From contig NZ_QKTV01000006.1 in assembly GCF_003362725.1 (NCBI RefSeq), forward strand, positions 175,885-239,884: DNA of 64,000 bases, written 5' to 3'. Numbering within the stretch: position 1 is the first letter of the stretch; each line of letters starts with the position of its first letter. A model generated the notes under the pieces. The model did no database searches, was not told the origin of the DNA, and worked only from the letters and a program-made list of their open reading frames with translations. Below, one piece after another: positions 50,811 through 61,300 of this stretch. A program made the translations under genes and the position numbers. Origin of the DNA: Winogradskyella aurantiaca. Lineage in GTDB: Bacteria; Bacteroidota; Bacteroidia; Flavobacteriales; Flavobacteriaceae.

Positions 50811-53651
50811 TTATTTCAATTCTAACTTGGTCGATGCTTTACCAATAGACACCTTATACGATCCTTTGGGTAAATAATATTTACCATTACTAGCCTTTTT
50901 TAATATCAAGTCCTTGTCCGCCTTTAAAAGCGCCTTACGACCTTTTTCAGATAATTCAAGATTGTAATTCACATAATTGAATCCTTCATCGACCTCCGTC
51001 TTAAACGAATTTAATTCAGTCCCATCTTCAGTAGAAATTGTAATTGTCTTAGGACCAGAAGAATTACTGTAGAACTGCAGACTTACTTCAGGCTCATAAG
51101 CATCCAACCACTGACTCCAAGAGGTGCCCCAACGATTGGAATGACGCACTGGCTGCACCTTGAAAAAGCTTATGCTGCTTTCCGATGTTGTTGGGTTCAT
51201 AGCCTGTAGAGGGGCAATATTGGCTTTGTAAATACTTCGTCCGTGGGTCCCAATGAGTAAATCGTTGGTATCTGGTTGTACTTTAATATCATGAACAGCT
51301 ACATTGGGCAGGCCATTTGAAAACACCTCCCAAGATGCCCCGCGGTCAAAACTTACATACACCCCGTTGTCCGTGCCCACATAAAGAACCTCAGCATTCG
51401 CTGGATCCTCAGTTATAACATTAACTGGGGAAGCCGGAATACCAGCACCAATAGCTTTCCAGGTAGCACCCATATCCTCACTGGAATATAAGTAAACATT
51501 GAAATCATCCCAGCGGTAACCGTTTAAAGCGACATACACACGTTCTTTCACGTGTTGCGAAGCCACCACGCGACTCACCCATAAATCTTTTGGTAAGGAT
51601 CCTGAAATATCCGTCCAGCTACCACCACTATTCTTAGTGACCTGCACCAATCCATCATCACTACCAGTATAAATTAATCCAAATTGGTACGGACTTTCAC
51701 TTATGGAAGCAAGCGTCCCATATGCGACATTACCTTTTTTACCTCCTTTGGTAAGGTCCGGGCTAATAGCCTCCCAATCATCTCCTTGATTCATGGAGCG
51801 CATTAACTTATTACCTCCCAAGTAGAGAATGTCCTGATTATGACTTGATAATAATATGGGAGTTTGCCAGTTAAAACGGTATGGAGCCTCCCCTAAGGTA
51901 TGCTTTGGCTGAATGTATTCTTGCTCTTTAGTCTCGAGATTTAATCTAAAATAATTTCCAAACTGGAATCCGGTGTAAACAATATTGGTATTGCGTTTAT
52001 CAATTTGCACCTGCATACCATCTCCACCCATTATGGAACGCCATGGATACTGTCCAGACTGATGCCATGATTTATTCTCGCGTGCATTATTAGCTCCTTT
52101 CCAAACTCCATTGTCCTGAAGACCTCCATAGACATTATAAGGTTTTTCATGGTCATAGTTGATATAATAAAACTGACCAACAGATGGCATGTTATTCTTA
52201 ATCCAATTCTCTCCGTCGTCATACGAAATATTAACTCCACCATCGTTACCATTGATCAAGTGGTTAGGATTGGCCGGGTTGATCCATAAGGCATGGTGGT
52301 CTGCGTGCACATTCTCAGCACTGATAGAAATAAAACTAGATCCACCATCCTTGGATTTTAAAATGGGTACCCCATAAATATAAATGTGGTCCTCATCTGC
52401 AGGTGATACATGGATATGGCCAAAGTAATAGCCATAACTAAAATACACCCCATCAAGATAACCCTCATGCGTCTTATTCCATGACTTTCCACCATCGGTA
52501 CTCTTATAAATTTCGGCACCAATTACTGGAGTATCAAATAACATGGAGTTGGCATCCTCTAAATAAGTAGCTAAATCGGCCGGTTTTACATTGCCAGAGC
52601 GTACCATTTGCTTCACATTATCAGCGCGGTACTTTTCCTGAAAGCCATTGGTCTTTAAAAAGGCATTTAATTTCTTGTCTTCAATCGCCAGAAACTCATC
52701 CTTAGTCATGGATTTAAAATCTTCTTTTGTAAGACCGCGTTTTTCACCCTTAGATTTTTCAGATGGCCGTCTAAACTGATTGTCATGGATGGCATAAATG
52801 GTATTATCATCGAATACGGCTACCCCTATACGGCCTACACCTTCTCCGGTTGGGAAACCGCTCTTATCTGTAGAAACCAATTCCCAGGTAGCCCCGGCGT
52901 CGGTACTTTTATAAATACCAGAGCCTTCGCCATTACCTGTAAAATTCCAGGCTTTACGATCTTTGGTCCAGGCGGTTGCGAACATGACGTCATAGTTATC
53001 TGGACTATGTCTCAAATCAATGATCCCCGTCTCATCATTTATAAATAGGGCTTGAGTCCAGCTGTTTCCGCCATCGGTTGTTTTGTAGATACCACGCTCC
53101 TTATTTGGAGAATACAAATGCCCCGTGACACCCACCACAACTACATTAGAATCATCTGGGTGAATGAGGATACGACCTATGTGATGTGAGTCTAAAAGAC
53201 CAATATTGGTCCAGGTCTCACCGTTATCGGTAGATTTCATCATGCCCATCCCAGCATAGGAGGAACGCGATGCGTTGTTTTCGCCCGTCCCTACATAAAT
53301 GGTTCGCGTTGGCCAGTGCACAGCAATATCACCAACGTTTTGGGTTGGCGAACTGTCTAAAATTGGGTTAAAGGTAGTTCCATTATTGTTAGTGTGCCAA
53401 ACACCCCCTGAGGCGTAGGCTACATAAAATTCAGATGGCATATCGGGATTCACATCCAGGTCGACCACTCGACCACTCATAATGCTTGGGCCAATATTGG
53501 CAAAAGGCACATTCTTGACAATAGAACTGGCCGTCATTTCAGCTTTCTGTTTTAAAGCTTCTTCAACGACATTAGCTTGGGTGGCTGGTTGCTGAGCCAT
53601 CACTAATACAGAAGCCATTAAGGCCGAAAAAATAAGGGATAGTTGTTTCAT
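50811..53651 (-). CDS. Secreted BNR/Asp-box beta-propeller protein (sialidase/VPS10-like fold)
   Basis: A 946-residue exported protein with signal peptide (1-20, VLVMAQ). At least nine Asp-box motifs (S-x-D-x-G-x-x-W) are visible: STDNGETW, TTDGGNSW, STDAGATW, STDGGKSW, SYDDGENW, SEDMGATW, SFDRGASW and variants, spread over residues ~100-800, predicting a double propeller like sortilin (VPS10) or xyloglucanase-type hydrolases. A helical insertion (about 295-355, KSMTKDEFLAIEDKKL) splits the first propeller. The C-terminal ~100 residues form a beta domain; there is no T9SS sorting signal. Enzyme activity is not established. Confidence 0.85.
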   Translation of the reverse strand: MKQLSLIFSALMASVLVMAQQPATQANVVEEALKQKAEMTASSIVKNVPFANIGPSIMSGRVVDLDVNPDMPSEFYVAYASGGVWHTNNNGTTFNPILDSSPTQNVGDIAVHWPTRTIYVGTGENNASRSSYAGMGMMKSTDNGETWTNIGLLDSHHIGRILIHPDDSNVVVVGVTGHLYSPNKERGIYKTTDGGNSWTQALFINDETGIIDLRHSPDNYDVMFATAWTKDRKAWNFTGNGEGSGIYKSTDAGATWELVSTDKSGFPTGEGVGRIGVAVFDDNTIYAIHDNQFRRPSEKSKGEKRGLTKEDFKSMTKDEFLAIEDKKLNAFLKTNGFQEKYRADNVKQMVRSGNVKPADLATYLEDANSMLFDTPVIGAEIYKSTDGGKSWNKTHEGYLDGVYFSYGYYFGHIHVSPADEDHIYIYGVPILKSKDGGSSFISISAENVHADHHALWINPANPNHLINGNDGGVNISYDDGENWIKNNMPSVGQFYYINYDHEKPYNVYGGLQDNGVWKGANNARENKSWHQSGQYPWRSIMGGDGMQVQIDKRNTNIVYTGFQFGNYFRLNLETKEQEYIQPKHTLGEAPYRFNWQTPILLSSHNQDILYLGGNKLMRSMNQGDDWEAISPDLTKGGKKGNVAYGTLASISESPYQFGLIYTGSDDGLVQVTKNSGGSWTDISGSLPKDLWVSRVVASQHVKERVYVALNGYRWDDFNVYLYSSEDMGATWKAIGAGIPASPVNVITEDPANAEVLYVGTDNGVYVSFDRGASWEVFSNGLPNVAVHDIKVQPDTNDLLIGTHGRSIYKANIAPLQAMNPTTSESSISFFKVQPVRHSNRWGTSWSQWLDAYEPEVSLQFYSNSSGPKTITISTEDGTELNSFKTEVDEGFNYVNYNLELSEKGRKALLKADKDLILKKASNGKYYLPKGSYKVSIGKASTKLELK

Positions 53652-53666
53652 TTCGGGTTGGTTTTA

Positions 53667-53777
53667 AGGAGCATGAAAATAGGATTTTTTACCCTAAATA
53701 ATCCGTTTTATAATAGATTTAACGGTTTACAAGGCTACGCCAATTACTAGAAAGCTTGACGACCCATCATGCTCCTT
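53667..53777. repeat. 11-bp inverted repeat between divergent genes
   Basis: AAGGAGCATGA (53667-53677) and TCATGCTCCTT (53767-53777) are perfect inverted copies 100 bp apart in the 266-bp gap between the BNR protein gene and aminopeptidase P. A third partial copy, AGCTCCTTTT on the minus strand near 53830-53838, and TTTCGGGTT twice (53653-53661, 53844-53852) lie in the same gap. Confidence 0.4.
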
Positions 53778-53917
53778 TCGGATACCGAACTTGTGCCAAA
53801 CAGATAGATTAGAGGCTTTAGAATTTGCATAAAAGGAGCTACCTTTCGGGTTAGTTCCCTTTCTTATATTATGTAATAAAATAAGCGGGGCGAACGCTAA
53901 CAACAACGCACAATACA

Positions 53918-55210
53918 ATGAAATACGACCGCATTAACAAAACACTTTTTGAAACCAATCGCCGCAATTTTATGGCGGCCATGAAGCCTAATAGCCTGGC
54001 CATCTTCAACTCTAATGATATCTATCCGGTAAGTGCCGATAGCACCTTACCCTTTGCCCAGCATCGCGATATTTTCTACTTATCAGGAGTAGATCAGGAA
54101 GAAAGTGTATTGGTGGTATTTCCCGATTGCCCAAAGGAAAAGCATCGCGAAATCCTCTTCTTAAAAGAGACTAACGACCATATTGCAGTTTGGGAAGGTG
54201 AAAAACTAACCAAAGAGGCGGCCTTTGAAACCTCTGGAATTACTACAGTCTATTGGCTCCAGGACTTAGAAAAAATTCTTTTTGAGCTGATGACCCAGGC
54301 CGATACGGTTTACATCAACACCAATGAGCATTACCGCGCCAATGTTGAAACAGAGACGCGCGAAGCCCGTTTTGTCAAATGGCTAAAAGACAAATACCCG
54401 GCCCATGAGGTAGCTAAGAGTAATCCTATCTTACAACGACTGCGTTCGGTTAAAAATCCAATTGAACTAGCATTAATGCAACAGGCATGTGATATTACCG
54501 AAAAAGGCTTTCGTCGCATTCTCAATTTTGTGAAACCAGACGTCTGGGAGTACAACATAGAGGCCGAGTTTATGCACGAGTTCCTTAACAACAGATCCAA
54601 AGGCTTTGCCTATACGCCTATCGTGGCATCTGGAAACAATGCCAATGTGTTGCACTACATCGAAAACAATCAGCAATGTAAGGCCGGGGACCTCATCCTT
54701 CTGGATGTAGGTGCCGAGTATGCCAACTATTCCAGCGATATGACCCGTACCATTCCTGTTTCTGGCCGTTTTTCAGAGCGCCAGAAAACTGTGTATAAGG
54801 CAGTGAATCGTGTCAAGGAGGAAGCCACTAAAATGTTAGTACCTGGAGCCTATTGGGAAGCCTACCACGTGGAAGTTGGTAAACTAATGACTTCTGAACT
54901 TCTGGGCTTGGGATTGTTGGATAAAGCTGACGTCCAGAACGAAAATCCAGACTGGCCAGCTTACAAAAAATACTTTATGCACGGGACCAGCCACCATATT
55001 GGATTGGACACCCACGATTATGGCTTACTGCACGAACCCATTCAAGAGAATATGGTGTTTACCGTAGAACCCGGTATTTATTTGCCCGATGAAGGTTTTG
55101 GAGTACGCTTGGAAGATGATGTGGTGGTACAAGCTAGCGGAGAACCGTTTAATCTGATGCGAAACATACCTATAGACGCAGACGAAATTGAAGACCTAAT
55201 GAACTCATAA
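53918..55210 (+). CDS. Aminopeptidase P family (M24B) Xaa-Pro peptidase
   Basis: Removes N-terminal residues that precede proline, in the cytoplasm. A 430-residue protein with the N-terminal creatinase-like domain (about 1-165, LPFAQHRDIFYLSGVDQEES) and the pita-bread M24 catalytic domain. Metal ligands: Asp in LLDVGAEY and SSDMTRT, His in HGTSHHIGLDTHD, Glu in VEPGIYL and GVRLEDDVVV. Length is normal. First gene of a rightward cluster with the DoxX-like and APC genes (13 bp and 3 bp gaps). Confidence 0.94.
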   Translation: MKYDRINKTLFETNRRNFMAAMKPNSLAIFNSNDIYPVSADSTLPFAQHRDIFYLSGVDQEESVLVVFPDCPKEKHREILFLKETNDHIAVWEGEKLTKEAAFETSGITTVYWLQDLEKILFELMTQADTVYINTNEHYRANVETETREARFVKWLKDKYPAHEVAKSNPILQRLRSVKNPIELALMQQACDITEKGFRRILNFVKPDVWEYNIEAEFMHEFLNNRSKGFAYTPIVASGNNANVLHYIENNQQCKAGDLILLDVGAEYANYSSDMTRTIPVSGRFSERQKTVYKAVNRVKEEATKMLVPGAYWEAYHVEVGKLMTSELLGLGLLDKADVQNENPDWPAYKKYFMHGTSHHIGLDTHDYGLLHEPIQENMVFTVEPGIYLPDEGFGVRLEDDVVVQASGEPFNLMRNIPIDADEIEDLMNS

Positions 55211-55223
55211 CAAAATCAATTCC

Positions 55224-55577
55224 ATGAAAACTTACAAAATCATCTATTACGTTTCCACCGGACTGTTTACAGCCTTAATGCTCTTTTCTGTTTCTAATTA
55301 TTTCCTGAACACAGAGATGATCGCGGAGTTATTTGATGGATTTGGATACCCAACCTATTTGATTTACCCCCTTGGAATTGCCAAACTTCTCGGATTAGTT
55401 GCGCTTTGGTTTTTTAGAAATAAGGCCATCATCGAGTGGGCCTATGCGGGTTTCTTTTTTAATGTGGTCCTGGCCTTTTTTGCACACTTTATGATTGGTG
55501 ATGGAGAGCATATGGGAGCTGTTGTTGCTTTAATTTTACTACTGGGGTCGTACTGGTCCTACAGAAATTATTTTTAG
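55224..55577 (+). CDS. DoxX-like family membrane protein
   Basis: A 117-residue inner-membrane protein with four helices (about 5-25, 43-62, 70-90, 97-115). The pattern STGLFTALMLFSVSNYFLN, then GYPTYLIYPLGIAKLLGLVAL and the WAYAGFFFNVVLAFFAH helix fits DoxX_2/DUF6790-like proteins of Bacteroidota. Function unknown. Lies 13 bp downstream of the aminopeptidase P gene. Confidence 0.8.
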   Translation: MKTYKIIYYVSTGLFTALMLFSVSNYFLNTEMIAELFDGFGYPTYLIYPLGIAKLLGLVALWFFRNKAIIEWAYAGFFFNVVLAFFAHFMIGDGEHMGAVVALILLLGSYWSYRNYF

Positions 55578-55580
55578 AGT

Positions 55581-56870
55581 TTGGCGAATAAGGTTTCACT
55601 CAAAGGAGCCATATCTATTGGCATTGGAGGTATGGTGGGAGGCGGCATTTTTGCGGTGCTTGGTCTGGCGGTATCTCTGGCTCAGGGCGGTACTCCCATT
55701 GCCTTTTTATTTGCTGGGGTCATAGCCCTCATTACCACTTACAGTTATATAAAACTGTCACAAACCTATCCCGATCGCGGTGGCACCGTACGCTTTATTA
55801 ACCAGGGATTTGGAAGGTCGGTATTCAGTGGGGGTACCAACAACCTGCTTTGGGTGAGTTATATTATTATGCTCTCGCTATATGCCTCAGCCTTTGGTTC
55901 TTACGCCCCTAATCTGTTTGAGTTAACCGGATCCAATTTGGATTTTCATCTGTATGCCAGTGCTATTGTCATACTTGCCACCGCCATTAATTACTACAGT
56001 ATTGCCACGGTGAGCGCCATTGAATCCTATGCCGTGATTATCAAACTAGTTATTCTTCTGGCATTTGTAGCTCTGGGAGCCTATGGCCTTTTTGGAAATC
56101 CCAATTTAGAGCAATTGTCAGTATCCAACTGGGAAACCCCAGTGAAACTCATTACGGGTGGTATGGTGATTTTTGTGGCTTATGAAGGCTTTGAACTTAT
56201 TGCCAACGCCGCCCCGGATATTATAAACCCAAAGGTGAACATTCCACGAGCCTATTGGATCGCTGTCATTTTTGTGGTGCTACTCTATGTGATCATAGCC
56301 ATTGTTACCGTGGGTAGTCTCCCTTTCAACCAAATTGCGACGGCAGAGGATTATGTGCTGGCCGAAGCCGCCAAGCCCATGCTCGGCGATCTGGGGTTTA
56401 CCATTATTACCATAGCGGCCCTGATTTCCACCTTTTCCGCCATTAATGCCTCCTTATACGGGGGTAGCCGTGTGAGTTTTGAAATTGCCGAAGATGATGA
56501 ACTACCGCATCATCTTACCAGTACCCTTTGGAACCAACCTATAGGGCTTATGATTACCGCCATTGCCCCCCTGATACTCACCAACACCCTGGATCTGGAA
56601 AGTATTTCAACAGCAGGTAGCGTTGGCTTTCTGTTTATTTTTGGATTGGTAAATGTAGTGGGCTATCGCACACGCAAGGCTACTGGCGCCACAGCCATGG
56701 TTCCACTATTGGGAGCCCTACTCTGTTTTTTGGCTTTACTTCTGTTAATGATACAGCAATACGAAAGCAACCCAACAGGCGTGCTTGTAGCGATAAGCAT
56801 TCTCGTGAGCTGTTTTATTTTTGAATACCTCTACAAGCATTCTGGCACAAAACTTGAATCACAGTCCTAA
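55581..56870 (+). CDS. APC family amino acid permease
   Basis: A 429-residue transporter with about twelve membrane helices. The first helix has the APC signature GGMVGGGIFAVLGLAV, followed by a conserved QTYPDRGGTVRFI; helix 6 region AYEGFELIANAAPDIINP is also typical. The start codon is TTG at 55581, three bases after the preceding stop; no ATG gives the first helix. Probably imports or exchanges amino acids. Third gene of the cluster. Confidence 0.9.
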   Translation: MANKVSLKGAISIGIGGMVGGGIFAVLGLAVSLAQGGTPIAFLFAGVIALITTYSYIKLSQTYPDRGGTVRFINQGFGRSVFSGGTNNLLWVSYIIMLSLYASAFGSYAPNLFELTGSNLDFHLYASAIVILATAINYYSIATVSAIESYAVIIKLVILLAFVALGAYGLFGNPNLEQLSVSNWETPVKLITGGMVIFVAYEGFELIANAAPDIINPKVNIPRAYWIAVIFVVLLYVIIAIVTVGSLPFNQIATAEDYVLAEAAKPMLGDLGFTIITIAALISTFSAINASLYGGSRVSFEIAEDDELPHHLTSTLWNQPIGLMITAIAPLILTNTLDLESISTAGSVGFLFIFGLVNVVGYRTRKATGATAMVPLLGALLCFLALLLLMIQQYESNPTGVLVAISILVSCFIFEYLYKHSGTKLESQS

Positions 56871-56882
56871 ACAAGATTAACC

Positions 56883-57785
56883 ATGCGTATCCTAGTTCTT
56901 TCTTTATACATTTTGGCCAGTACGGCCAGCCAATGCAGTACCATTGACAAATTACAGACCACTGAGGAAGTGGTGGAGTTTATTCACAGCAACACGAATG
57001 ATTTTAAAGCCGATAATCTTGAGCTAAGTATCAAATCTACAGATCAGCTGGCCCAAGAACTGGCATGTAATGGTATTTTTAAGGAATGGGATATTAAAAA
57101 CTGGGAAAAGGCAGACCTTAACAATGATGGTAAAACAGACTTGCTCGTATTGGGAGAATGGTACGGTGCTCATCCGCTCATAGTTCTTGATAAAGGACAG
57201 GACACTTATGAGTTTATAAGACTCAGTAATAACAGCTTTGAATATTGCGAGTTATTTAAACCCATAAGTGTTAAGAACACCACCCTCATTAAAGCCTATG
57301 TCCCCATCAATTCACAAGAGACCCTGATTCCTGGTGCCGAAAAATTTAGAATAGACACACTAAGCTTTTTTAACAATACACTGGTCAAATACAATCCCAG
57401 TCCAAAGACTGAAGCCATTAGTTCCATTCATTTAAAAACATCTGCCTGCTATGGCAATTGTCCGGAATTTGTATTGGAACTATTTCCGGATGATCGGGTA
57501 GAATTCAACGGATTGGAGAACACTCCTGTTTTGGGCATGCACAGTTATAAAGCCACCTCAGGTACCTTTAAAGAAATATCGGAGCTCCTGAATTATATGG
57601 ATGTCAAGCATCTTAAATCAGGCTATCAGGTCAACTGGACCGACGATCAAACAGCTTATTTGACCATTAGGTTTGCAGACGGTAGTACTAAAACAATCAT
57701 GGATTATGGTTTACAGGGGACACCTGGCTTAAAGGCGGTCTACAAAGCGCTCTTTACAGTGATGAAGAATGTGAATACCATGTGA
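56883..57785 (+). CDS. Exported DUF6438-type protein
   Basis: A 300-residue protein with an N-terminal signal (about 1-18, ASQC; Cys at about 18 may be lipidated). The first half (about 25-165) contains an FG-GAP/EF-hand-like segment ADLNNDGKTDLLVLG. The second half (about 180-295) is DUF6438: SSIHLKTSACYGNCPEFVLEL and a C-terminal YGLQGTPGLKAVYKAL, both typical. Function unknown. Spacing of 12 bp after the permease suggests the same transcript. Confidence 0.75.
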   Translation: MRILVLSLYILASTASQCSTIDKLQTTEEVVEFIHSNTNDFKADNLELSIKSTDQLAQELACNGIFKEWDIKNWEKADLNNDGKTDLLVLGEWYGAHPLIVLDKGQDTYEFIRLSNNSFEYCELFKPISVKNTTLIKAYVPINSQETLIPGAEKFRIDTLSFFNNTLVKYNPSPKTEAISSIHLKTSACYGNCPEFVLELFPDDRVEFNGLENTPVLGMHSYKATSGTFKEISELLNYMDVKHLKSGYQVNWTDDQTAYLTIRFADGSTKTIMDYGLQGTPGLKAVYKALFTVMKNVNTM

Positions 57786-57828
57786 GTAACAAAACATTAA
57801 GACTGACGTCCTATAACAAAAAGACACT

Positions 57829-58287
57829 ATGTTATTTCACGAAGTGCAATCCGGAGCGTCGGGCTCTGCTAAATTTCAAAAAGGCCTGAAACGCTTTACG
57901 GCCTTAATTTTAGAATTGAGTTCACGCGACTTACCAGCCCATATTGTCAAACATATCAATACCCAGATTGCCGCGGTAAACGAGTTGAAGGGCACCGAAA
58001 AAAAGGACTGCCGAACACTTTATAAACACCAGCAATCCATCCTTAAATTATTGGAAAAAGAGCTCAAATTAGTACCCAAAGGGTATTACCAAAGCCTTTG
58101 GATGGTGCTTGGTATGTCTGCTTTTGGCTTACCCATGGGAGTCGCTTTTGGAGCTGCAATGGGCAACATGGGTATGTTGGGTTTAGGCCTTCCTATTGGC
58201 ATGTCTGTTGGTCTGGCCGTTGGAGCCGGTCTTGATAATAAGGCTGCCAGAGAGGGACGCCAATTACTATTTAAAAACAGCCTATAA
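57829..58287 (+). CDS. Small protein with glycine-rich membrane segment, unknown
   Basis: A 152-residue protein: residues 1-100 are helical and soluble (KGLKRFTALILELSSRDLPAHIVKHIN), residues 100-140 form a Gly/Met-rich hydrophobic region (MSAFGLPMGVAFGAAMGNMG, then LGLPIGMSVGLAVGAG) that looks like a glycine-zipper hairpin in the membrane. No family recognised. 43 bp after the DUF6438 gene; followed by a bidirectional terminator. Confidence 0.7.
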   Translation: MLFHEVQSGASGSAKFQKGLKRFTALILELSSRDLPAHIVKHINTQIAAVNELKGTEKKDCRTLYKHQQSILKLLEKELKLVPKGYYQSLWMVLGMSAFGLPMGVAFGAAMGNMGMLGLGLPIGMSVGLAVGAGLDNKAAREGRQLLFKNSL

Positions 58288-58312
58288 AAAAAGCGGTCAG
58301 AGACCGCTTTTC
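58286..58312. terminator. Bidirectional terminator
   Basis: AAAAAA-AAGCGGTC-AGA-GACCGCTT-TTCTTT, perfect 8-bp stem between two converging genes. Confidence 0.8.
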
Positions 58313-58313
58313 T

Positions 58314-61300
58314 TTAGTTAACAATGAGTTTTTTAGTGATAATAGCTCCGTCTTCCAGAGAACATCGCAGGATATAAACCCCGTTACTCAAACCGTTAAG
58401 GTCTATTTTCTGAGACGTGCTATGGCTCTTATAGTCTATCGATCGCACCAATTTTCCTAACAGGTCATAGCATTCTATAGGACCGTCTAAGCGCATTCCC
58501 GCTGCCAGGTGCAGCTCCACACTGCCATGTGCGGGATTTGGGAAGAGTCTTAGATCCGATTCCTGCCATGGATTCTCATCAATTCCAAGGGACGCCCCCG
58601 ATATACTGTTAGAAAAAGTCACCTCCGAGGTGCCATTAGCATAAATACATTCCACCGCATAACGATAAAACTCACCAGAATCAGCACCTGGTACCTCATC
58701 CAGAAAATCTAGACCTTCCACCGCATTTTGGTTAAGCAGGTCCCAACTATCTGTATTAGGAAAAGAACTGGCCAAGCCTCGGTAGATATTATAGGTCATG
58801 ACTTCCCCATTGGTTATAGGATTATCTTCTGTTATTGTATTAACACGTAATAAGAAGGCTGCTGAATACCCTACGGCTCCAATAAAACTGGTGAATAGGG
58901 TGGTAGATTCGTTTGGATATTTGATTACCGCACCATCAAACATATCACCTCCAGAATCAGCGTACTCAATGGCCAGAGAATTGGTACTGGCGGCATTATC
59001 CTGCCAGTGCACCATCACAGCAATCAAGCCCGAAACCGTAATATTAGGGATATCAATCGTCTGTTGTGCATTTTGCTTGATAAGAAAGGGAGCACTTGAA
59101 GCCAGAACTTCATCACTGACAATATCCACCACATCTATGGTCACATAATCCTCAGCATTCTGAAAAATATCTGTCTGAATTTCAACGGTATTCAGTGTGG
59201 TTGGACTTTCAAAATTAAAGTAATTACCCAGCCAAACATTCTCATTAGGCTCATTGGTGTAAGAGGTGGTAATTGTGCCTGAATCATGACGAAGCTGTTC
59301 TTTTTTACTGGTCTTTGGACTCTTCCAACTAAGCCTTGGGCCTTCATCACTATTATCCACCGCCACTTCAAAGGCACTGATAAATTCTTCTTCAAGAATT
59401 ATATCCCCTAAATCAATATTGCTATCAGTAGGATTCACCTCAATGGTTTTAGAATAATAACCATAGAGCAACACCTCTACTTCATAATTAAACGTACCAT
59501 ACACCAATGGAAACAGGAAGGTTCCTGAAGCATCCGTGGAAACTGTTGTTTCTATAGTATCATCCTCTAATCTCAGATTAAGAGTGACCGCTTGTAAAGG
59601 AATGCTAATATTATTATCCCCATACACAGTTCCAGTGACCTCAAGCTCCAATAACAGGTTGAGATTAAAATCCTCGGTCTGATTGGACGAATTTAAATCT
59701 ATGGTCACCGTTTTAGTCTCATAACCATCGGCACTAATTCTAAAGGTATAGCTTCCAAAAGGCAAGCTCTCAAAGGCATAAGCCCCATCACTGTCTGAAT
59801 TTGTACTCACGGCAGCATCCACTAGTTCAATACTAGCACCACTAATGGTAGTGCCTGAATCGGCATCACTGACCACTCCAATCATAGAGGAGAAATCCGT
59901 ACTGGGATCGATAATGAATCGTGTAAAACTAGTTTCAGACAACTCAAAGAAATATTCCGGTGGACTGTTGGGATCCAGATCAAAGGCGTCCAAAACTCCA
60001 ATGGTTCGGGTAGGACCATCATTGCCTAGTGTCCCGTACATTCTAAAAATAGACGGTGGCCACTCAGGATCGTACTGGTAATTTTGGACTACCACATTAT
60101 TAATCCCATTTAAGAGCACCGGCTCATCAAAAGGTATGTAGAGCTCATTGTCATCACCAGGAAATATATCAATAACCCCATCGAACACCAGGGTCATTTG
60201 CTCAATATCTTCCCAGCCTTCTGATAACTCCACTCTGTCCGTCTGGCGGATCCATATTTTTAATGGATAGGATTTCGTATCACTGGACGCTAGCAGATTT
60301 TTATAGGTATAGGTCATCCCATAGGCATAACCAGCTGATCCTATTTCATCCTGATAGTATAATAACTGCGTTAGGTCGTCCTCACCAAGTGTATTGGTAT
60401 TACCATTAGCGGTGAACGGAATAGCCGGACTGGTGTTGTCTTTGGTTCCAATTTCACTAACAATAGTGGTTTCGGGAACCACCCCAATGGTATAGCTAAA
60501 CGATTTGTTATCCATCGGATTTTCGTCATCGGCCATTTCTACCTCCACATATACTTTTTGGGTACCCAGCTCTGTAAAGGTATGTGCCAGGGACAGCTTA
60601 ACTTCTTCCCATGAACTAAGTAGCGTGCCCCCATAGGTATTTAATATGGTTCCTTCCTCATTCTTAATATGGATCTGATACCCACGGGCGGCTGCAACGC
60701 TTTTCCCAGCATTGCGTAAGACCACTTCAAATTCCTGCTCCACCCCTTGCCTGGCTATAAAATTACTTTTAACGGACAGGACCCTCAGGTCGTTGTCATA
60801 CTGAAATAGCTTGGCATCAGAACTAAACAAATCAAATTTGGCATCTCCAAAAGAGCCGTTTGGCAAACCGACGATGCCAATTCTATTGGCACCTGCGGCG
60901 GCTGAAATATCATAGTCACGCAGTTCCCAGTTGTTAAAGCCCTGACTGTTTTGAATGGTGGATATGGTTTCAATCTCACCAGTGGCTTCGTTTTTCCATA
61001 CTAAGGTATTGGCAATAGGATAGGCCATGGATGACTTGATATAGAACCGGAATCTATCGCCCTCTTTAATGTCCATTACCGGGGTGAAAATGGTATCGGT
61101 AACCGTTCCAAAATAATTCTCATCCACCTGCGACGAATAAAAATACTCACCGTCAGCGGCTACTCCAAAATTACTATTATCGCGCACTCCAAAATTGATA
61201 CTCCATCCTTCTGGGGGAAACTGACGTCCCTCAAAACTTTCCATAAAGGTATCCACGGTATAACTCGCCTCATAGGCATCGTTAACTGCATTGGTATCCC

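Noticed and set aside
53727..53918. 63-codon open frame on the minus strand
   Set aside because: It lies in the divergent intergenic region, covers the inverted repeats and has no start context, signal or domain. Non-coding is the better reading.
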